A DNA stretch of 38,007 nt from Mycolicibacterium austroafricanum (GCF_000612725.1 NZ_HG964451.1:264730-302736); one strand, 5' to 3'; numbered from the stretch's first letter, positions 1-11,713 are shown. Translations and numbers: made by a program. Notes: generated from the letters alone by a model not told the origin.

Positions 1-512
1 CCCCGCCGTCACGGCCCCCGCGGGATGGTCGGGAGCCGGCGGCGCGGGCCCCGGTCCGGGCGGCGCCCCGGCGGGCTGGGCCGGTCCCGGGGCCGTCAAC
101 GGAGGGTTCGGCGAGCTGGCGGGGTTCACGCCCGCGGAGGCGACGGGGACGCCGGACGCGGCGACGTTCGGCGACGGGGTCGCGGTGCGCCTTCCCGACG
201 GCACGGTGGTGATGGCGCCGAATGCGGTGGCCGCCAGCGCCGTTCGGCACGCGCTGACCCAGCTCGGGGTGCCCTACCAGTGGGGCGGGACGACACCAGG
301 GGTCGGTCTGGACTGCAGCGGGCTGACCCAGTGGGCGTACCGCGAAGCGGGACTGAGTCTTCCGCGGCTGGCCCAGGAGCAGGACCTCGGCGCGGCAGTG
401 GGCGCCGGCTCGCTGCTTCCCGGCGACCTCGCGGTGTGGGACGGCCACGTCGCGATGATCGTCGGCGACGGCACGATGATCGAGGCCGGTGACCCGGTGA
501 AGCTGTCGCCGA

Positions 513-3065
<2,553 letters not shown>

Positions 3066-3267
3066 GGCCGATGCCTCTGGCCCGGCCGTTCCGCGCGCTC
3101 ATCCCCTCAGCGTGACACCAACGTGCCCGGCACGGACGGCATTGCGAGAGGACGTCACAAAAGGCCCGCTTTGTCGGGACGTAAGCCCCTACTGCATGGG
3201 CACACGCCGAGATTGACTGCAGAGACAGCCGGGTCTTTGTTCCATCTGGCTGGGCAGGGAGATCTGA

Positions 3268-5970
3268 ATGAGCACCGACCCACCGGCCGAAGCACCGTCG
3301 CAGCAGCCGACCTGGCGACTGGAGTACGCCGAGCCTGGGATGTTGGTGTACTCGATACCGGGCGTCGAGCTGCCGAAGCTCCCACTGGTGCGGAGCGGAG
3401 GGTGGGTGCCCGGCGGCGCACCCAGCGCAGAGGGTCTCCCGGATAAGCACTCCGCCCTGCATTACGCCCGGTACATCGGCCGTGTCGGTGTGCTGGCCGC
3501 GGCTTTGGGCTTGGGCGCCGTGATCGCCGGCACCCCGGGCATCGCGCGCGCCGAACCCGAGGCGGACTCCACCACCTCGTCGTCGACGGATTCGGACGCT
3601 TCCGAAGCTTCCGAGGCCGTCGCCACCGACCAGGAAGCCTCCGAGACGGAGGAAGCCTCGGAGAGTGAGGACGCCCTCGAGAGCGACACCGGCGAGACCG
3701 CCACTGAGGACGACGCTGAGGCTGAGGCTGAGGCCGACGCAGAAGCAGAAGCGGACGCGGACGCCGAGGCAGAAGCGGAGGCAGAGGCAGAGGCCGAGGC
3801 AGAAGGCGGGACCGCGGACGAGGACGAGACCGCGCGTGCGTCCGGCGATGCCGTGGAACAGCCAACCGCCACAACGGAATACACCGGCGGGGCCACCACC
3901 GAGCCGGCCATGCTGATCCCGGCGCCGCCGGAAGACCAGCCCCCCACCGACACCGAAGTCACGACCGGTTCGCCGGCGGTGAGTGCGGAGACCGACACCA
4001 CCGCGCCCGCCGAGCCGACGCCCCAACCGGTCCCGACGGGTGCCGTCAGACAAGCACTCGACACCGTGCTCGCCCCGTTGGCGGCACCGGAGAGCCCGGC
4101 CGTCCAAGACGCCGAAACCCCGGTGTTGTGGACCGTTTTCGCGTGGACCCGGCGCACGTTCTTCAACGCCACCCCCGTCGTGCGTTACGACGACACCACG
4201 ACCTCGCAGCTGCAGAACACCATCACCGGACGCGTCACGGCGACCGACTCCGACACCCCGACCCTGACCCTGACGGCGTCGGCGCCCGCCAACGGCGGCA
4301 CCGTCCTGCTGCGCCCCGACGGCACCTTCACCTACACCGTGCCGACGACCTTGTACGCAGGCGGCACCGACACCTTCACCGTCACCGCCAGCGACGCCGA
4401 CGGCCCCGCCCACATCCACGGCCTGACGGGCCTACTCCACCTCGTCAGCCTCGGACTCGTCGGCCACTCCGGTCACTCGGCCACCGCCACCGTCACGTTG
4501 GACGTCGCCGCGGTGACCGCCCCGATCCTGGGCACACCCGCCTACCAGCTGGACACGGTCGAACACGGCACCGGCGCGGTGCCCGGCGCGCTGCACGTCA
4601 CGGGGCCCGAGGGCCTGACCTACACCCTCACCGGCGGCCCGGCCGAAGGTGAGGTGACGCTCGACGCCCGCACCGGGGCGTTCGTCTACACGCCGACATC
4701 CGTCGCCCGCCACCAGGCCTCCGCCGAGGACGCCACGCCCGACGACCTCGCCGACACCTTCACCATCACCGTCACCGACAACCTCGGCGGGACGATCAGC
4801 GTGCCGGTCGCCGTGTCGATCGATCCGTCCAACCAGTCGCCGACCGTGACGCTGGTCGTCTCGGTCCCCGACAGCGACGGCACGGTCCACGTTTCCGTCG
4901 CCGTCGCCGATCCCGACAGCGACGCGACCACCTACTTCGTCGTCCACGACCCGGCCTACGGAACCGTGACCGCAACCCCCGACGGCTACGACTACACCCC
5001 TACCGCCGAGGCCGTCAGAATCGGCGTCCGCGCCGACACCCTCACCGTCACCGCATCGGACCTCCATCACGGCAGCGACACCGAAACCGTCACTGTCCCA
5101 ATCGGTTCAGACGATGCCACACCCGCCGCACCCGCCGGACTGCTCGCCGCCACCGCCTACAGCTCCACCGACATCCAGCTGCCCGCGGCCGCCACGGTGA
5201 TCACGCTGCGCGGTCGCAACTATCTCGGATCGCTGAGCCCCGACCGGATGGACGACCATTTCGGCGGCATGTTCGCCGAAGATCCCTACACGATGGTGAA
5301 ACTGACCTACCCGGACAGCGAGGACAGCGACGCGATCAGCGACGCCGTCGCGATGCTCGACGCCCAGCTGATGTCCACGCCCGGCGACATCATCGTCATG
5401 GGTCATTCGTTCGGCGCCCAGGTCTGCTCGCGGTGGTTGCGCGTCTACGCGCGTGACCCGGTCAGGAGAGCGATGGCCGACCGCCTCACGTTCGTGCTGA
5501 CCGGTAACCCGCTGCGCTCGGACAACGGGAAGGTCGTCGGCATGCTCGAGATCGACGCCTGGATCGGCCTGCCGACACCGACGACCACGCCGTGGCAGAT
5601 CATCGACGTCGCCCGCCGCTGGGACGGTTGGGCGGACTGGCCCGACGATTCGAGCAATGCCACCGCCGCCCGCAACGCCCGGGCAGGCCAGAACTACCTG
5701 CACCCGAACTACGACGACGTCGACCTGTACGACCCGCAGAACACCGTGTGGCGCAACGGCAACACCACCTATGTGCTGACCCACGAGGACGATCTGCCGA
5801 TGTTTCGGTACTGGTGGGGCGTGCCGTCGGACTTCGAAAGCGTGGTGCGCGCAGAGGTCGAGTCCGCCTACAACCGCCCGTCCGCCGACATCCCGGTTCC
5901 GGTCCGGCCGGTCCAGAGCTGGTGGTGGCAGATGGTGCTGCGGTGGTTGGAGATCGAAAACCCAGCCTGA
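3268..5970 (+). CDS. Large exported acidic repeat protein with C-terminal PE-PPE/cutinase-like serine hydrolase domain
   Basis: 900 residues; ATG preceded by AGGGAG. Order of parts: a hydrophilic N-terminal extension (1-60); a hydrophobic stretch (about 72-92) ending in IARA before EPEAD, which looks like a signal peptide with a cleavage site near residue 95; a Ser/Asp/Glu-rich then Glu-Ala repeat region (about 97-185); a Thr/Pro-rich linker; several VCBS/cadherin-like beta repeats (about 310-605) with TDSDTPTLTL, LRPDGTFTYTVP and TDTFTVTASD patterns; then an alpha/beta hydrolase domain with nucleophile Ser714 in GHSFG and the PE-PPE-type motif WDGWADWPDD. His839 in LTHEDDLP is a candidate catalytic His. 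PE-PPE domains elsewhere have esterase or acyltransferase activity on lipids. It probably acts at the cell surface; the substrate is unknown. It diverges from the extra secA across 202 bases, which suggests but does not prove that it is a cargo. Confidence 0.82.
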   Translation: MSTDPPAEAPSQQPTWRLEYAEPGMLVYSIPGVELPKLPLVRSGGWVPGGAPSAEGLPDKHSALHYARYIGRVGVLAAALGLGAVIAGTPGIARAEPEADSTTSSSTDSDASEASEAVATDQEASETEEASESEDALESDTGETATEDDAEAEAEADAEAEADADAEAEAEAEAEAEAEGGTADEDETARASGDAVEQPTATTEYTGGATTEPAMLIPAPPEDQPPTDTEVTTGSPAVSAETDTTAPAEPTPQPVPTGAVRQALDTVLAPLAAPESPAVQDAETPVLWTVFAWTRRTFFNATPVVRYDDTTTSQLQNTITGRVTATDSDTPTLTLTASAPANGGTVLLRPDGTFTYTVPTTLYAGGTDTFTVTASDADGPAHIHGLTGLLHLVSLGLVGHSGHSATATVTLDVAAVTAPILGTPAYQLDTVEHGTGAVPGALHVTGPEGLTYTLTGGPAEGEVTLDARTGAFVYTPTSVARHQASAEDATPDDLADTFTITVTDNLGGTISVPVAVSIDPSNQSPTVTLVVSVPDSDGTVHVSVAVADPDSDATTYFVVHDPAYGTVTATPDGYDYTPTAEAVRIGVRADTLTVTASDLHHGSDTETVTVPIGSDDATPAAPAGLLAATAYSSTDIQLPAAATVITLRGRNYLGSLSPDRMDDHFGGMFAEDPYTMVKLTYPDSEDSDAISDAVAMLDAQLMSTPGDIIVMGHSFGAQVCSRWLRVYARDPVRRAMADRLTFVLTGNPLRSDNGKVVGMLEIDAWIGLPTPTTTPWQIIDVARRWDGWADWPDDSSNATAARNARAGQNYLHPNYDDVDLYDPQNTVWRNGNTTYVLTHEDDLPMFRYWWGVPSDFESVVRAEVESAYNRPSADIPVPVRPVQSWWWQMVLRWLEIENPA
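3715..3804 (+). repeat. Low-complexity Glu-Ala coding repeat
   Basis: About 90 bases of GCNGAR hexamers, with occasional GAC, encode an alternating Glu/Asp-Ala tract at residues 150-179 of the exported protein. Such tracts change length by slippage, so copy number may vary between strains. The charge pattern suggests an extended helix or wall-spanning spacer. Confidence 0.8.
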
Positions 5971-5982
5971 TCCGTGCCTGCG

Positions 5983-6366
5983 TCAGGGCGTTGGCCGCGA
6001 CGCCAGGACACGCAGCGCCAGCACCCCCAGGGCGACCACGGAGAACACCGGCGTGGCGAAGAGCAGGATCGCCCAGGCCAGTCCGACGCCCGCGCCGCTC
6101 AACGCCTTCACCAACGTGAAGATCGCGACCAGCCAGCTGACCCCGCCGGCCACCACCGTCACCACCAGTGCGACGGTGAACGCGCGTCCGAGTCCGTAGT
6201 GCCGGTAACCGGTCGCGGTCAGCAGCGCCGCGACCGGCACGATCATCATCGCCGCGGCGAGCCAGGGCCGGTCAACCCCCACCCGCATCGCCGGAAGGAG
6301 CAGGCCCGCCGCCAGCACCGCCGCGCCGATGATGCCGGCCACCGTCGTGGCCCGGTCATTCGCCAT
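5983..6366 (-). CDS. Small four-helix membrane protein, function unknown
   Basis: Start chosen at ATG 6364-6366 (MANDRATTVAG), giving 127 residues. The frame stays open upstream to 6582, but that extension reads as random Arg/Pro/Gly-rich sequence. Four hydrophobic segments are visible, around IIGAAVLAAGLLLPAM, AAAMMIVPVAALL, FTVALVVTVVAGGVSWL and WAILLFATPVFSVVALGVLAL. I recognise no catalytic or binding motif and no family. Its stop lies 12 bases from the stop of the convergent exported protein, and it is divergent from the yrbE gene. It is most likely an inner-membrane protein of a mycobacterial conserved-hypothetical type. Confidence 0.65.
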   Translation of the reverse strand: MANDRATTVAGIIGAAVLAAGLLLPAMRVGVDRPWLAAAMMIVPVAALLTATGYRHYGLGRAFTVALVVTVVAGGVSWLVAIFTLVKALSGAGVGLAWAILLFATPVFSVVALGVLALRVLASRPTP

Positions 6367-6473
6367 ACCCGGATTCTGCCGAAGTCGATCCGGCCGTGAT
6401 GCAGGTTGCGCCAACACGGACCGGGCGGGGCCGAAACACCCTTGTCGGACACCCGAGGCGGGCAGACTCTCGA

Positions 6474-6521
6474 ATGGACATGAGAATGGACCTGCAGTCG
6501 CGCCGGGCCGGCGTCCGATGA
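6474..6521 (+). other. Possible 15-codon upstream ORF coupled to yrbE
   Basis: An ATG at 6474 opens a 15-codon frame (MDMRMDLQSRRAGVR) whose TGA overlaps the yrbE ATG as ATGA. It could be a leader peptide that delivers ribosomes to yrbE, the end of a lost upstream gene, or chance. No good Shine-Dalgarno is visible before it. Confidence 0.25.
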
Positions 6522-7360
6522 CGCCGCCCGCGGTGCTGCGTCTGCGGCGGGCCTTCCGGCACACGCCCAGACTGGTCGACATCTTCGGCGAGCAGGCGTT
6601 GTTCTACGGCCAGTCTCTGGCCTCGCTCCCCCTGGCGGTCAGGCTCTATCGGAGGGAGACGGCCCGGCTGATCGCCGAGATGGCCTTCGGCGCCGGTGGT
6701 CTCCTGGTCATCGGCGGAACCCTCGGGGTGACCGTGTTCCTGACCCTGGCCTCGGGCGGGGTCATCGCCGTTCAGGGCTACGCGTCCCTCGGCGACATCG
6801 GCATCGAAGCTCTGACAGGGTTTCTCTCGGCGTTCCTCAACGTCCGCATCGTGGCCCCGGTGATCGCCGGCATCGCCCTGGCCGCCACCATCGGTGCAGG
6901 CAGCACAGCGCAGCTGGGTGCGATGCGGATCGCCGAGGAGATCGACGCGCTCGAGGTGATGGCGGTGCGGTCGATGGCGTATCTGGTGGCCACCAGGATG
7001 ATCGCCGGTGTCATCGTGATCGTGCCGCTGTACTCGCTGGCGATCCTGACCTCGTTCTTCTCGGCGCGATTCACCACGGTCTACCTCAGCGGGCAGTCGC
7101 GCGGACTCTACGACCACTACTTCAACACGTTCCTGATCCCGACGGATCTGCTGTGGTCGTTCCTGCAGGCCATCGCGATGTCGATCGCGGTGATGCTGGT
7201 GCACACCTACTACGGCTACAACGCCAAGGGCGGACCGGTCGGGGTGGGCGTCGCGACCGGCGACGCGGTCCGCACGTCGTTGATCGTCGTCGTCGTGATC
7301 ACCCTGCTCATCTCTCTCGCCGTATACGGCTCCTCCGGCGGTTTCACCCTTTCCGGATAG
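6518..7360 (+). CDS. Orphan YrbE/MlaE-type ABC permease, YrbEB-like
   Basis: 280 residues from ATG 6518. The MlaE/YrbE permease signature is clear: IAATIGAGSTAQ-type loop followed by LGAMRIAEEIDALEVMAVRS, with hydrophobic segments before and after and a C-terminal membrane segment (LIVVVVITLLISLAVYG). In mycobacteria YrbE proteins form paired (A and B) permeases of Mce lipid importers, together with the ATPase MceG. Here there is no partner yrbEA and no mce gene in the window, so this is an orphan copy. It might pair with a YrbEA made elsewhere or act as a homodimer. The convergent neighbour is an acyl-CoA ligase whose stop lies only 10 bases away, which fits a fatty-acid context but does not prove it. 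The frame is open upstream to 6329, but MTPPAVLRLRRAF is where family-like sequence begins. Confidence 0.85.
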   Translation: MTPPAVLRLRRAFRHTPRLVDIFGEQALFYGQSLASLPLAVRLYRRETARLIAEMAFGAGGLLVIGGTLGVTVFLTLASGGVIAVQGYASLGDIGIEALTGFLSAFLNVRIVAPVIAGIALAATIGAGSTAQLGAMRIAEEIDALEVMAVRSMAYLVATRMIAGVIVIVPLYSLAILTSFFSARFTTVYLSGQSRGLYDHYFNTFLIPTDLLWSFLQAIAMSIAVMLVHTYYGYNAKGGPVGVGVATGDAVRTSLIVVVVITLLISLAVYGSSGGFTLSG

Positions 7361-7369
7361 CGGCCCGGC

Positions 7370-9190
7370 TCAGGCGTAGAGCTCGGCGATGGTGTCGGCG
7401 AAGTTCTTCACGATCACGTTGCGCTTGGCCTTCAGGCTGGGCGTGAGATCGCCTGCGGCAATGGACAATTCACGGTCCAGGAGGGCGAACCGCTTGACCT
7501 GCTCCCAACGGTTGAGCTGCTCGTTGAGCTCATCGACGTACCCGGCGATCAGCTCCCGCGTCGCGTCGTGCCGAGCGAGCTCGGCGTACGACAGGTTCTC
7601 CAGACCGTTCTTGGCGGCCCAGTCGGTGATCGCCTCGCCGTCCAGGCTCACCAGCGCCACGCAGTAGGGCCGTTCCTCGCCGTACACGATGATCTCGCTG
7701 ACGTACGGGCAGACGGCCTTGAACGCCGCCGCGACCGCCGACGGGGCCACGTACTTGCCCTGCGACGTCTTGAACAGGTCCTTCTTCCGGTCGGTGATGC
7801 GCAGGAACCCGTCGTCGTCGATCTCGCCGATATCCCCGGTGTAGAACCAGCCGTCGGCGTCCAGCGCCCTGGCGGTCGCCTCCGGCAGGTCGTGATAGGC
7901 GGTCATCACGCCCGGGCTGCGCAGCAGGATCTCCCCGTCGGCGGCGATCTTGACCTCGGTGCCCGGGAACGGGATCCCGACAGTCCCGAACCGGTAGGCG
8001 CCGGGGCGGTTGATGAACGACGCGGCCGCCGTCTCGGTCAGTCCGTAGCCCTCGAGCACGATGATGCCGATCGCGTCGAACCACCTGGCGATGTCACGGT
8101 TCAGGGGCGCGGCGGCGGAGACGAAGAAGCGCAGCCGACCGCCGAAGCGTTCCCGGATGGTGGACAACACCAGCCTGTCGGCGATCGCGTGCTGAAGCGC
8201 CAGCAGCCGTGACGGTGTCGCCCCGCCCTCCCTGGCCCGGGAAACCTCGATCCCGACGTTCACCGCCCAGTCGAAGAGGCGCTTCTTGAGGCCCCCCTCG
8301 TCGGCGACCACGGCCTGGATTCGGGCATGTGCCTTCTCGAAGATCCGTGGGGCGGCGGCCATGAACGTCGGACGTACGGCCGCGAGGTTGTCGACGATCC
8401 TGTCGACCCGGCCGTCGATCGCCGTCGGAAAGCCGACCAGCAATGGCAGCGCGAGCATCACCTTGCCGAACGCGTGCGCCAGCGGCAGCCACAGGAAGTT
8501 CAGGTCGTCGGCGCGCAGGATGCCCAGGGAGTCGATGGCCGCCGCGGTGTAGGTCCACGCGCGGTGCGGCAGCCGCACTCCCTTGGGCCGGCCGGTGGTC
8601 CCGGAGGTGTAGATGATGCTGGCCAGGTGGTCGGGGCGAATGCCCTCGATGCGCTGCTCGACGATGTCGGGCGAGGTAGCGAGCAGTTGCGCCCCGAGTT
8701 CCTCGAGCTGGTCAAGCGTGATCACGAACTCACCGTCACCGTCCCCGTCGATGATCACGATCTTCTCCAGGTCGGGCAGCTCACTGCGGTGCTCGAGCAG
8801 CTTGTCGACCTGGGTCTGGTCTTCGGCGATGACGATGCGGCTGCCGGAGTTGGCGACGATGAACGCGACGTCGCGGGCGTTGGTCGTCGGATACAGGGTG
8901 GTGGTGGCGGCCCCGGCGCACAGCACCGAGAAGTCGGCCAGCACCCATTCGTAGCGGGTCGACGACGCCAGCGCGACACGGTCCTCGGGGGCGACGCCCA
9001 GCGCGATCAACCCGGCGGCGATGAGACGGACGCGGTCACCGACCTGCTGCCAGGTGACGCTGCGCCAACTCCCGTCGTCGGGGAATCGGAACGCTTCGGC
9101 CGCCGGGGTGGCGGCGACGCGGTCGCGGAACAACCGGGCGACGGATGGCGCCTGGTCGTGAACAGTGCTGTCGGTTGCAGTCGGGCTCAC
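7370..9190 (-). CDS. Long-chain fatty-acid--CoA ligase (FadD family)
   Basis: About 606 residues. It activates a fatty acid to acyl-AMP and then to acyl-CoA in the cytoplasm. Adenylate-forming motifs are visible: IIYTSGTTGRPKGVRL (P-loop A3), LPLAHAFGKVM, EGYGLTETAA (A5), WFYTGDIGEIDDDGFLRITDRKKD (A7-A8) and the A10 lysine region LTPSLKAKRNVI. The architecture resembles M. tuberculosis FadD15-type ligases of about 600 residues, but FadD paralogs are too many to assign a number. Start: the open frame extends to a TTG at 9223; I prefer the GTG codons at 9190/9193 (VVSPTATDST), although no strong Shine-Dalgarno supports either. The gene is divergent from the Rv3311-like gene. The family call is secure; the chain-length preference cannot be read from sequence. 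Confidence 0.92.
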   Translation of the reverse strand: MSPTATDSTVHDQAPSVARLFRDRVAATPAAEAFRFPDDGSWRSVTWQQVGDRVRLIAAGLIALGVAPEDRVALASSTRYEWVLADFSVLCAGAATTTLYPTTNARDVAFIVANSGSRIVIAEDQTQVDKLLEHRSELPDLEKIVIIDGDGDGEFVITLDQLEELGAQLLATSPDIVEQRIEGIRPDHLASIIYTSGTTGRPKGVRLPHRAWTYTAAAIDSLGILRADDLNFLWLPLAHAFGKVMLALPLLVGFPTAIDGRVDRIVDNLAAVRPTFMAAAPRIFEKAHARIQAVVADEGGLKKRLFDWAVNVGIEVSRAREGGATPSRLLALQHAIADRLVLSTIRERFGGRLRFFVSAAAPLNRDIARWFDAIGIIVLEGYGLTETAAASFINRPGAYRFGTVGIPFPGTEVKIAADGEILLRSPGVMTAYHDLPEATARALDADGWFYTGDIGEIDDDGFLRITDRKKDLFKTSQGKYVAPSAVAAAFKAVCPYVSEIIVYGEERPYCVALVSLDGEAITDWAAKNGLENLSYAELARHDATRELIAGYVDELNEQLNRWEQVKRFALLDRELSIAAGDLTPSLKAKRNVIVKNFADTIAELYA

Positions 9191-9328
9191 CACCCGATCA
9201 AGGGTAGGCGCGCCGGGCTTCAATTCGTCGGGAATCGCGACCTTGGTTTCTCACCGGTTCGGGTCAGGGCCCGGACACTGGTCGAGTGGGTGGTAGGGCG
9301 CTCGGGATCGGTCATTAGGCTGTGCCGC

Positions 9329-10576
9329 ATGGCTGCTGACATCGTGCCCATCGGGCTCACGCTGACCAAGGGCGACGTGTACACGTTGTGGGCGCCGCGG
9401 TGGCGCGCCGACGGCGACGAGTGGGAGGCCTTCCTCGGCAAGGACGAGGACCTCTACGTGCTCGAATCCGTCGCTGACCTGGCGGCCTTTGTCCGCACCA
9501 ACAACGACAACGACCTCGCCGACCACCCGGCGTGGCAGAAGCTGACCGAGGCCAACGCCCACCGGCTCGCCCCTTCCGAGGCGAACACCCACGACCTGGT
9601 GGTGCTGGAGGAGCTGCTGGCACGCAAGCCCACAGAGGACAGCGTGCGTGCGCTGCACGGCGCGCTGGCGGTGGTGTCGTCGATGGGCTCGGTATGCGAG
9701 TTGCCCGCGGTCACCAAGTTCTTCAACGGCCACCCGGTTCTCGGGGCCGTCGGCGGCGGCGTCGAGGCGTTCGCCGGCCGCGCGGGCCGCAAGCGGTGGG
9801 CCGAGATCGAGAAAATCGTCGCCAAGGGCTGGGACAACGTGATCGCGGCGCTCGACGAGGTCATCACGATCCCCGACGTCGACAGCGTGGCGGCCGAGAA
9901 GGCCCAGGCCGAACTCGACGAACCCGCCCCAGAGCCCGACGAGGACCTGGTGATCGATGACGTGGTGGACACCGAGGAGGAGGCCGACGAGCTCGCGGTC
10001 GAAGCCGAAACCAAGGTGCTGGGCAGCGACAAGGACTTCTGGGCGCGGGTCGGCATCGACCCGGTGCGGATCATGACCAGCGGCGGCACGTACTTCACGC
10101 TGCGCTGCTACCTCGACGACCAGCCCATCTTCCTCGGCCGCAACGGCCGCATCAGCGTGTTCACCTCCGAGCGGGCGTTGGCGCGCTACCTGGCCGACGA
10201 GCACGACCACGACCTGTCCGGCCTGGCCACCTACGACGACATCCGCACGGCGGCCACGGACGGCTCGCTGCGCATCGACGTCACCGACGACAACGTCTAC
10301 GTGCTGACCGGCATCGTCGACGACCTGGCCGAGGGACCCGACGCGCTCGACCACGACCAGCTCGAACTCGCCGTCGAACTGCTGCGCGACATCGGCGACT
10401 ACTCCGAGGACACCGGCGTGGAGGCCAAGCTCGCCCCGGACACCGCGCTGGGCCGGGTGATCGCCCACGTGCTGGACCCGAAGGCCGTCAAGCGTCCCGG
10501 TGCACCATACGCCGATGCGGTCGCCCAGTGGGAGTCAGTGGAATCGTTCGTGGAGTCCCGCCTGCGCCAGGAGTGA
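9329..10576 (+). CDS. Conserved mycobacterial protein of unknown function, Rv3311-like
   Basis: 415 residues from ATG 9329 (MAADIVPIGLTLTKGDVYTLWAPRW). The frame is open far upstream, but that part is antisense to the ligase. The protein is acidic, with no signal peptide or membrane segment and with an Asp/Glu-rich hinge around residues 190-225. Two similar halves are suggested: a block near the N-terminus (TKGDVYTLWAPRW...FLGKDEDLYVLESVADLAAFV) is echoed after the hinge (TSGGTYFTLRCYLDDQPIFLGRNGRISVFTSERALARYL), so it may be an internal duplication. Position next to add-deoA-cdd-sdhC matches my recollection of Rv3311. A TAGGCT hexamer at 9316-9321 sits at leaderless-promoter distance from the ATG. 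No function is known to me. Confidence 0.85.
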   Translation: MAADIVPIGLTLTKGDVYTLWAPRWRADGDEWEAFLGKDEDLYVLESVADLAAFVRTNNDNDLADHPAWQKLTEANAHRLAPSEANTHDLVVLEELLARKPTEDSVRALHGALAVVSSMGSVCELPAVTKFFNGHPVLGAVGGGVEAFAGRAGRKRWAEIEKIVAKGWDNVIAALDEVITIPDVDSVAAEKAQAELDEPAPEPDEDLVIDDVVDTEEEADELAVEAETKVLGSDKDFWARVGIDPVRIMTSGGTYFTLRCYLDDQPIFLGRNGRISVFTSERALARYLADEHDHDLSGLATYDDIRTAATDGSLRIDVTDDNVYVLTGIVDDLAEGPDALDHDQLELAVELLRDIGDYSEDTGVEAKLAPDTALGRVIAHVLDPKAVKRPGAPYADAVAQWESVESFVESRLRQE

Positions 10577-10623
10577 TTTCGGTGTAGTTGGTCACGCCGG
10601 CGTTGACCAACTACACCGAAATC
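10575..10623. terminator. Perfect 20-bp inverted repeat between convergent genes, likely bidirectional terminator
   Basis: GATTTCGGTGTAGTTGGTCA at 10575-10594 is exactly reverse-complemented at 10604-10623, with a 9-base loop containing CGCCGGCG. It starts inside the stop region of the Rv3311-like gene and ends next to the add stop. There is no T tract, as is common for mycobacterial hairpin terminators. Confidence 0.7.
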
Positions 10624-10624
10624 G

Positions 10625-11713
10625 CTAACCGACGAGCACGGCGTAGCGGGGTTTGATCACCTCGTCGATGATCGCCAGCCGTTCGTCGAACGCGATGAAC
10701 GCCGACTTCATCGCGTTGATCGTGAACCGCTCCAGGTCGCTCCAGCCGTAGCCGAACGCCTCGACCAGCCGCAGCATCTCCATGCTCATCGAGGTGTCGC
10801 TCATCAACCGGTTGTCGGTGTTGACCGTGACCCGGAACCGCAGCCGGGCCAGCCGATCGAACGGGTGCTCGGCGATGCTGGCGACCGCACCGGTCTGCAC
10901 GTTGGAGCTCGGGCACATCTCGAACGGAATCCGCTTGTCCCGCAACAGCGATGCCAGCCTGCCGAGCTTGGCGTTGCCGTCGGCGTCGATCTCGATGTCG
11001 TCGACGATGCGCACACCGTGACCCAACCGGTCGGCGCCGCAGAACGCGATCGCCTCGTGGATCGACGGCAGGCCGAACGCCTCGCCGGCGTGAATGGTGA
11101 AGCGCGCGTTGTTGCTTCGCATGTACTCGAACGCGTCGAGGTGCCGGCTCGGCGGATAGCCGGCCTCCGCGCCCGCGATGTCGAAGCCGACGACTCCCTT
11201 GTCCCGGAACCGGATCGCGAGCTCGGCGATCTCACGTGACCGGGCCGCGTGGCGCATCGCGGTCACCAGGCAGCGCACCGTGATCGCGCGGCCGTCGGCG
11301 GCGGCCGCCTTCTCGCCGTCGGCGAAACCGGCCAGCACCGCGTCGACCACCGCGTCCAGCGACAGACCGCCGTCGATGTGCAGCTCCGGGGCGAACCGGA
11401 CCTCGGCGTAGACGACGTTGTCGGCGGCGAGGTCCTCGACGCACTCGCGGGCCACCCGGTGCAGCGCGTCCGGGTTCTGCATGACGCCGACGGTGTGGGC
11501 GAACGGCTCCAGGTACCGCACCAGCGATCCGCTGTGCGCTGCCGTCCGGAAGAACGTCGCGAGTCCGTCGGCGTCGTGGGCGGGCAGGTCCTCGTATCCG
11601 TACTGTTCGGCCAGCTCGAGCACCGTCGACGGCCGCAGGCCGCCGTCGAGATGGTCGTGCAGCAGCGCCTTGGGTGCGCGCCGGATGTTGTCGAACGTCA
11701 GCGGTGTCGTCAC
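10625..11713 (-). CDS. add: Adenosine deaminase
   Basis: 362 residues; GTG start at 11713 with a strong AGGAGG a few bases upstream. It hydrolyses adenosine or deoxyadenosine to inosine or deoxyinosine plus ammonia. Zinc and catalytic residues are visible: His19 and His21 in HDHLDGG, His208 and Glu211 in IHAGEAFG, His232 in GHGVRI and Asp300 in VNTDNRLMS. The NTDN form, instead of NTDDP, is what I recall for actinobacterial add. Length matches Rv3313c (365). It is last in the cdd-deoA-add operon, 9 bases after deoA, and is followed by the 10575-10623 hairpin. Complete and apparently functional. Confidence 0.96.
   Translation of the reverse strand: MTTPLTFDNIRRAPKALLHDHLDGGLRPSTVLELAEQYGYEDLPAHDADGLATFFRTAAHSGSLVRYLEPFAHTVGVMQNPDALHRVARECVEDLAADNVVYAEVRFAPELHIDGGLSLDAVVDAVLAGFADGEKAAAADGRAITVRCLVTAMRHAARSREIAELAIRFRDKGVVGFDIAGAEAGYPPSRHLDAFEYMRSNNARFTIHAGEAFGLPSIHEAIAFCGADRLGHGVRIVDDIEIDADGNAKLGRLASLLRDKRIPFEMCPSSNVQTGAVASIAEHPFDRLARLRFRVTVNTDNRLMSDTSMSMEMLRLVEAFGYGWSDLERFTINAMKSAFIAFDERLAIIDEVIKPRYAVLVG

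Noticed and set aside
3213..3241. TTGACT-N17-TTTGTT as promoter of the exported protein gene
   Set aside because: The -35-like part is good but TTTGTT is a poor -10, so I did not list it as a feature.
3715..3804. Repeat array as a possible CRISPR or minisatellite
   Set aside because: Units are coding GCNGAR hexamers without spacers.
8327..9328. Long upstream extension of the Rv3311-like frame
   Set aside because: It is antisense to the acyl-CoA ligase and family-like sequence begins only at ATG 9329.
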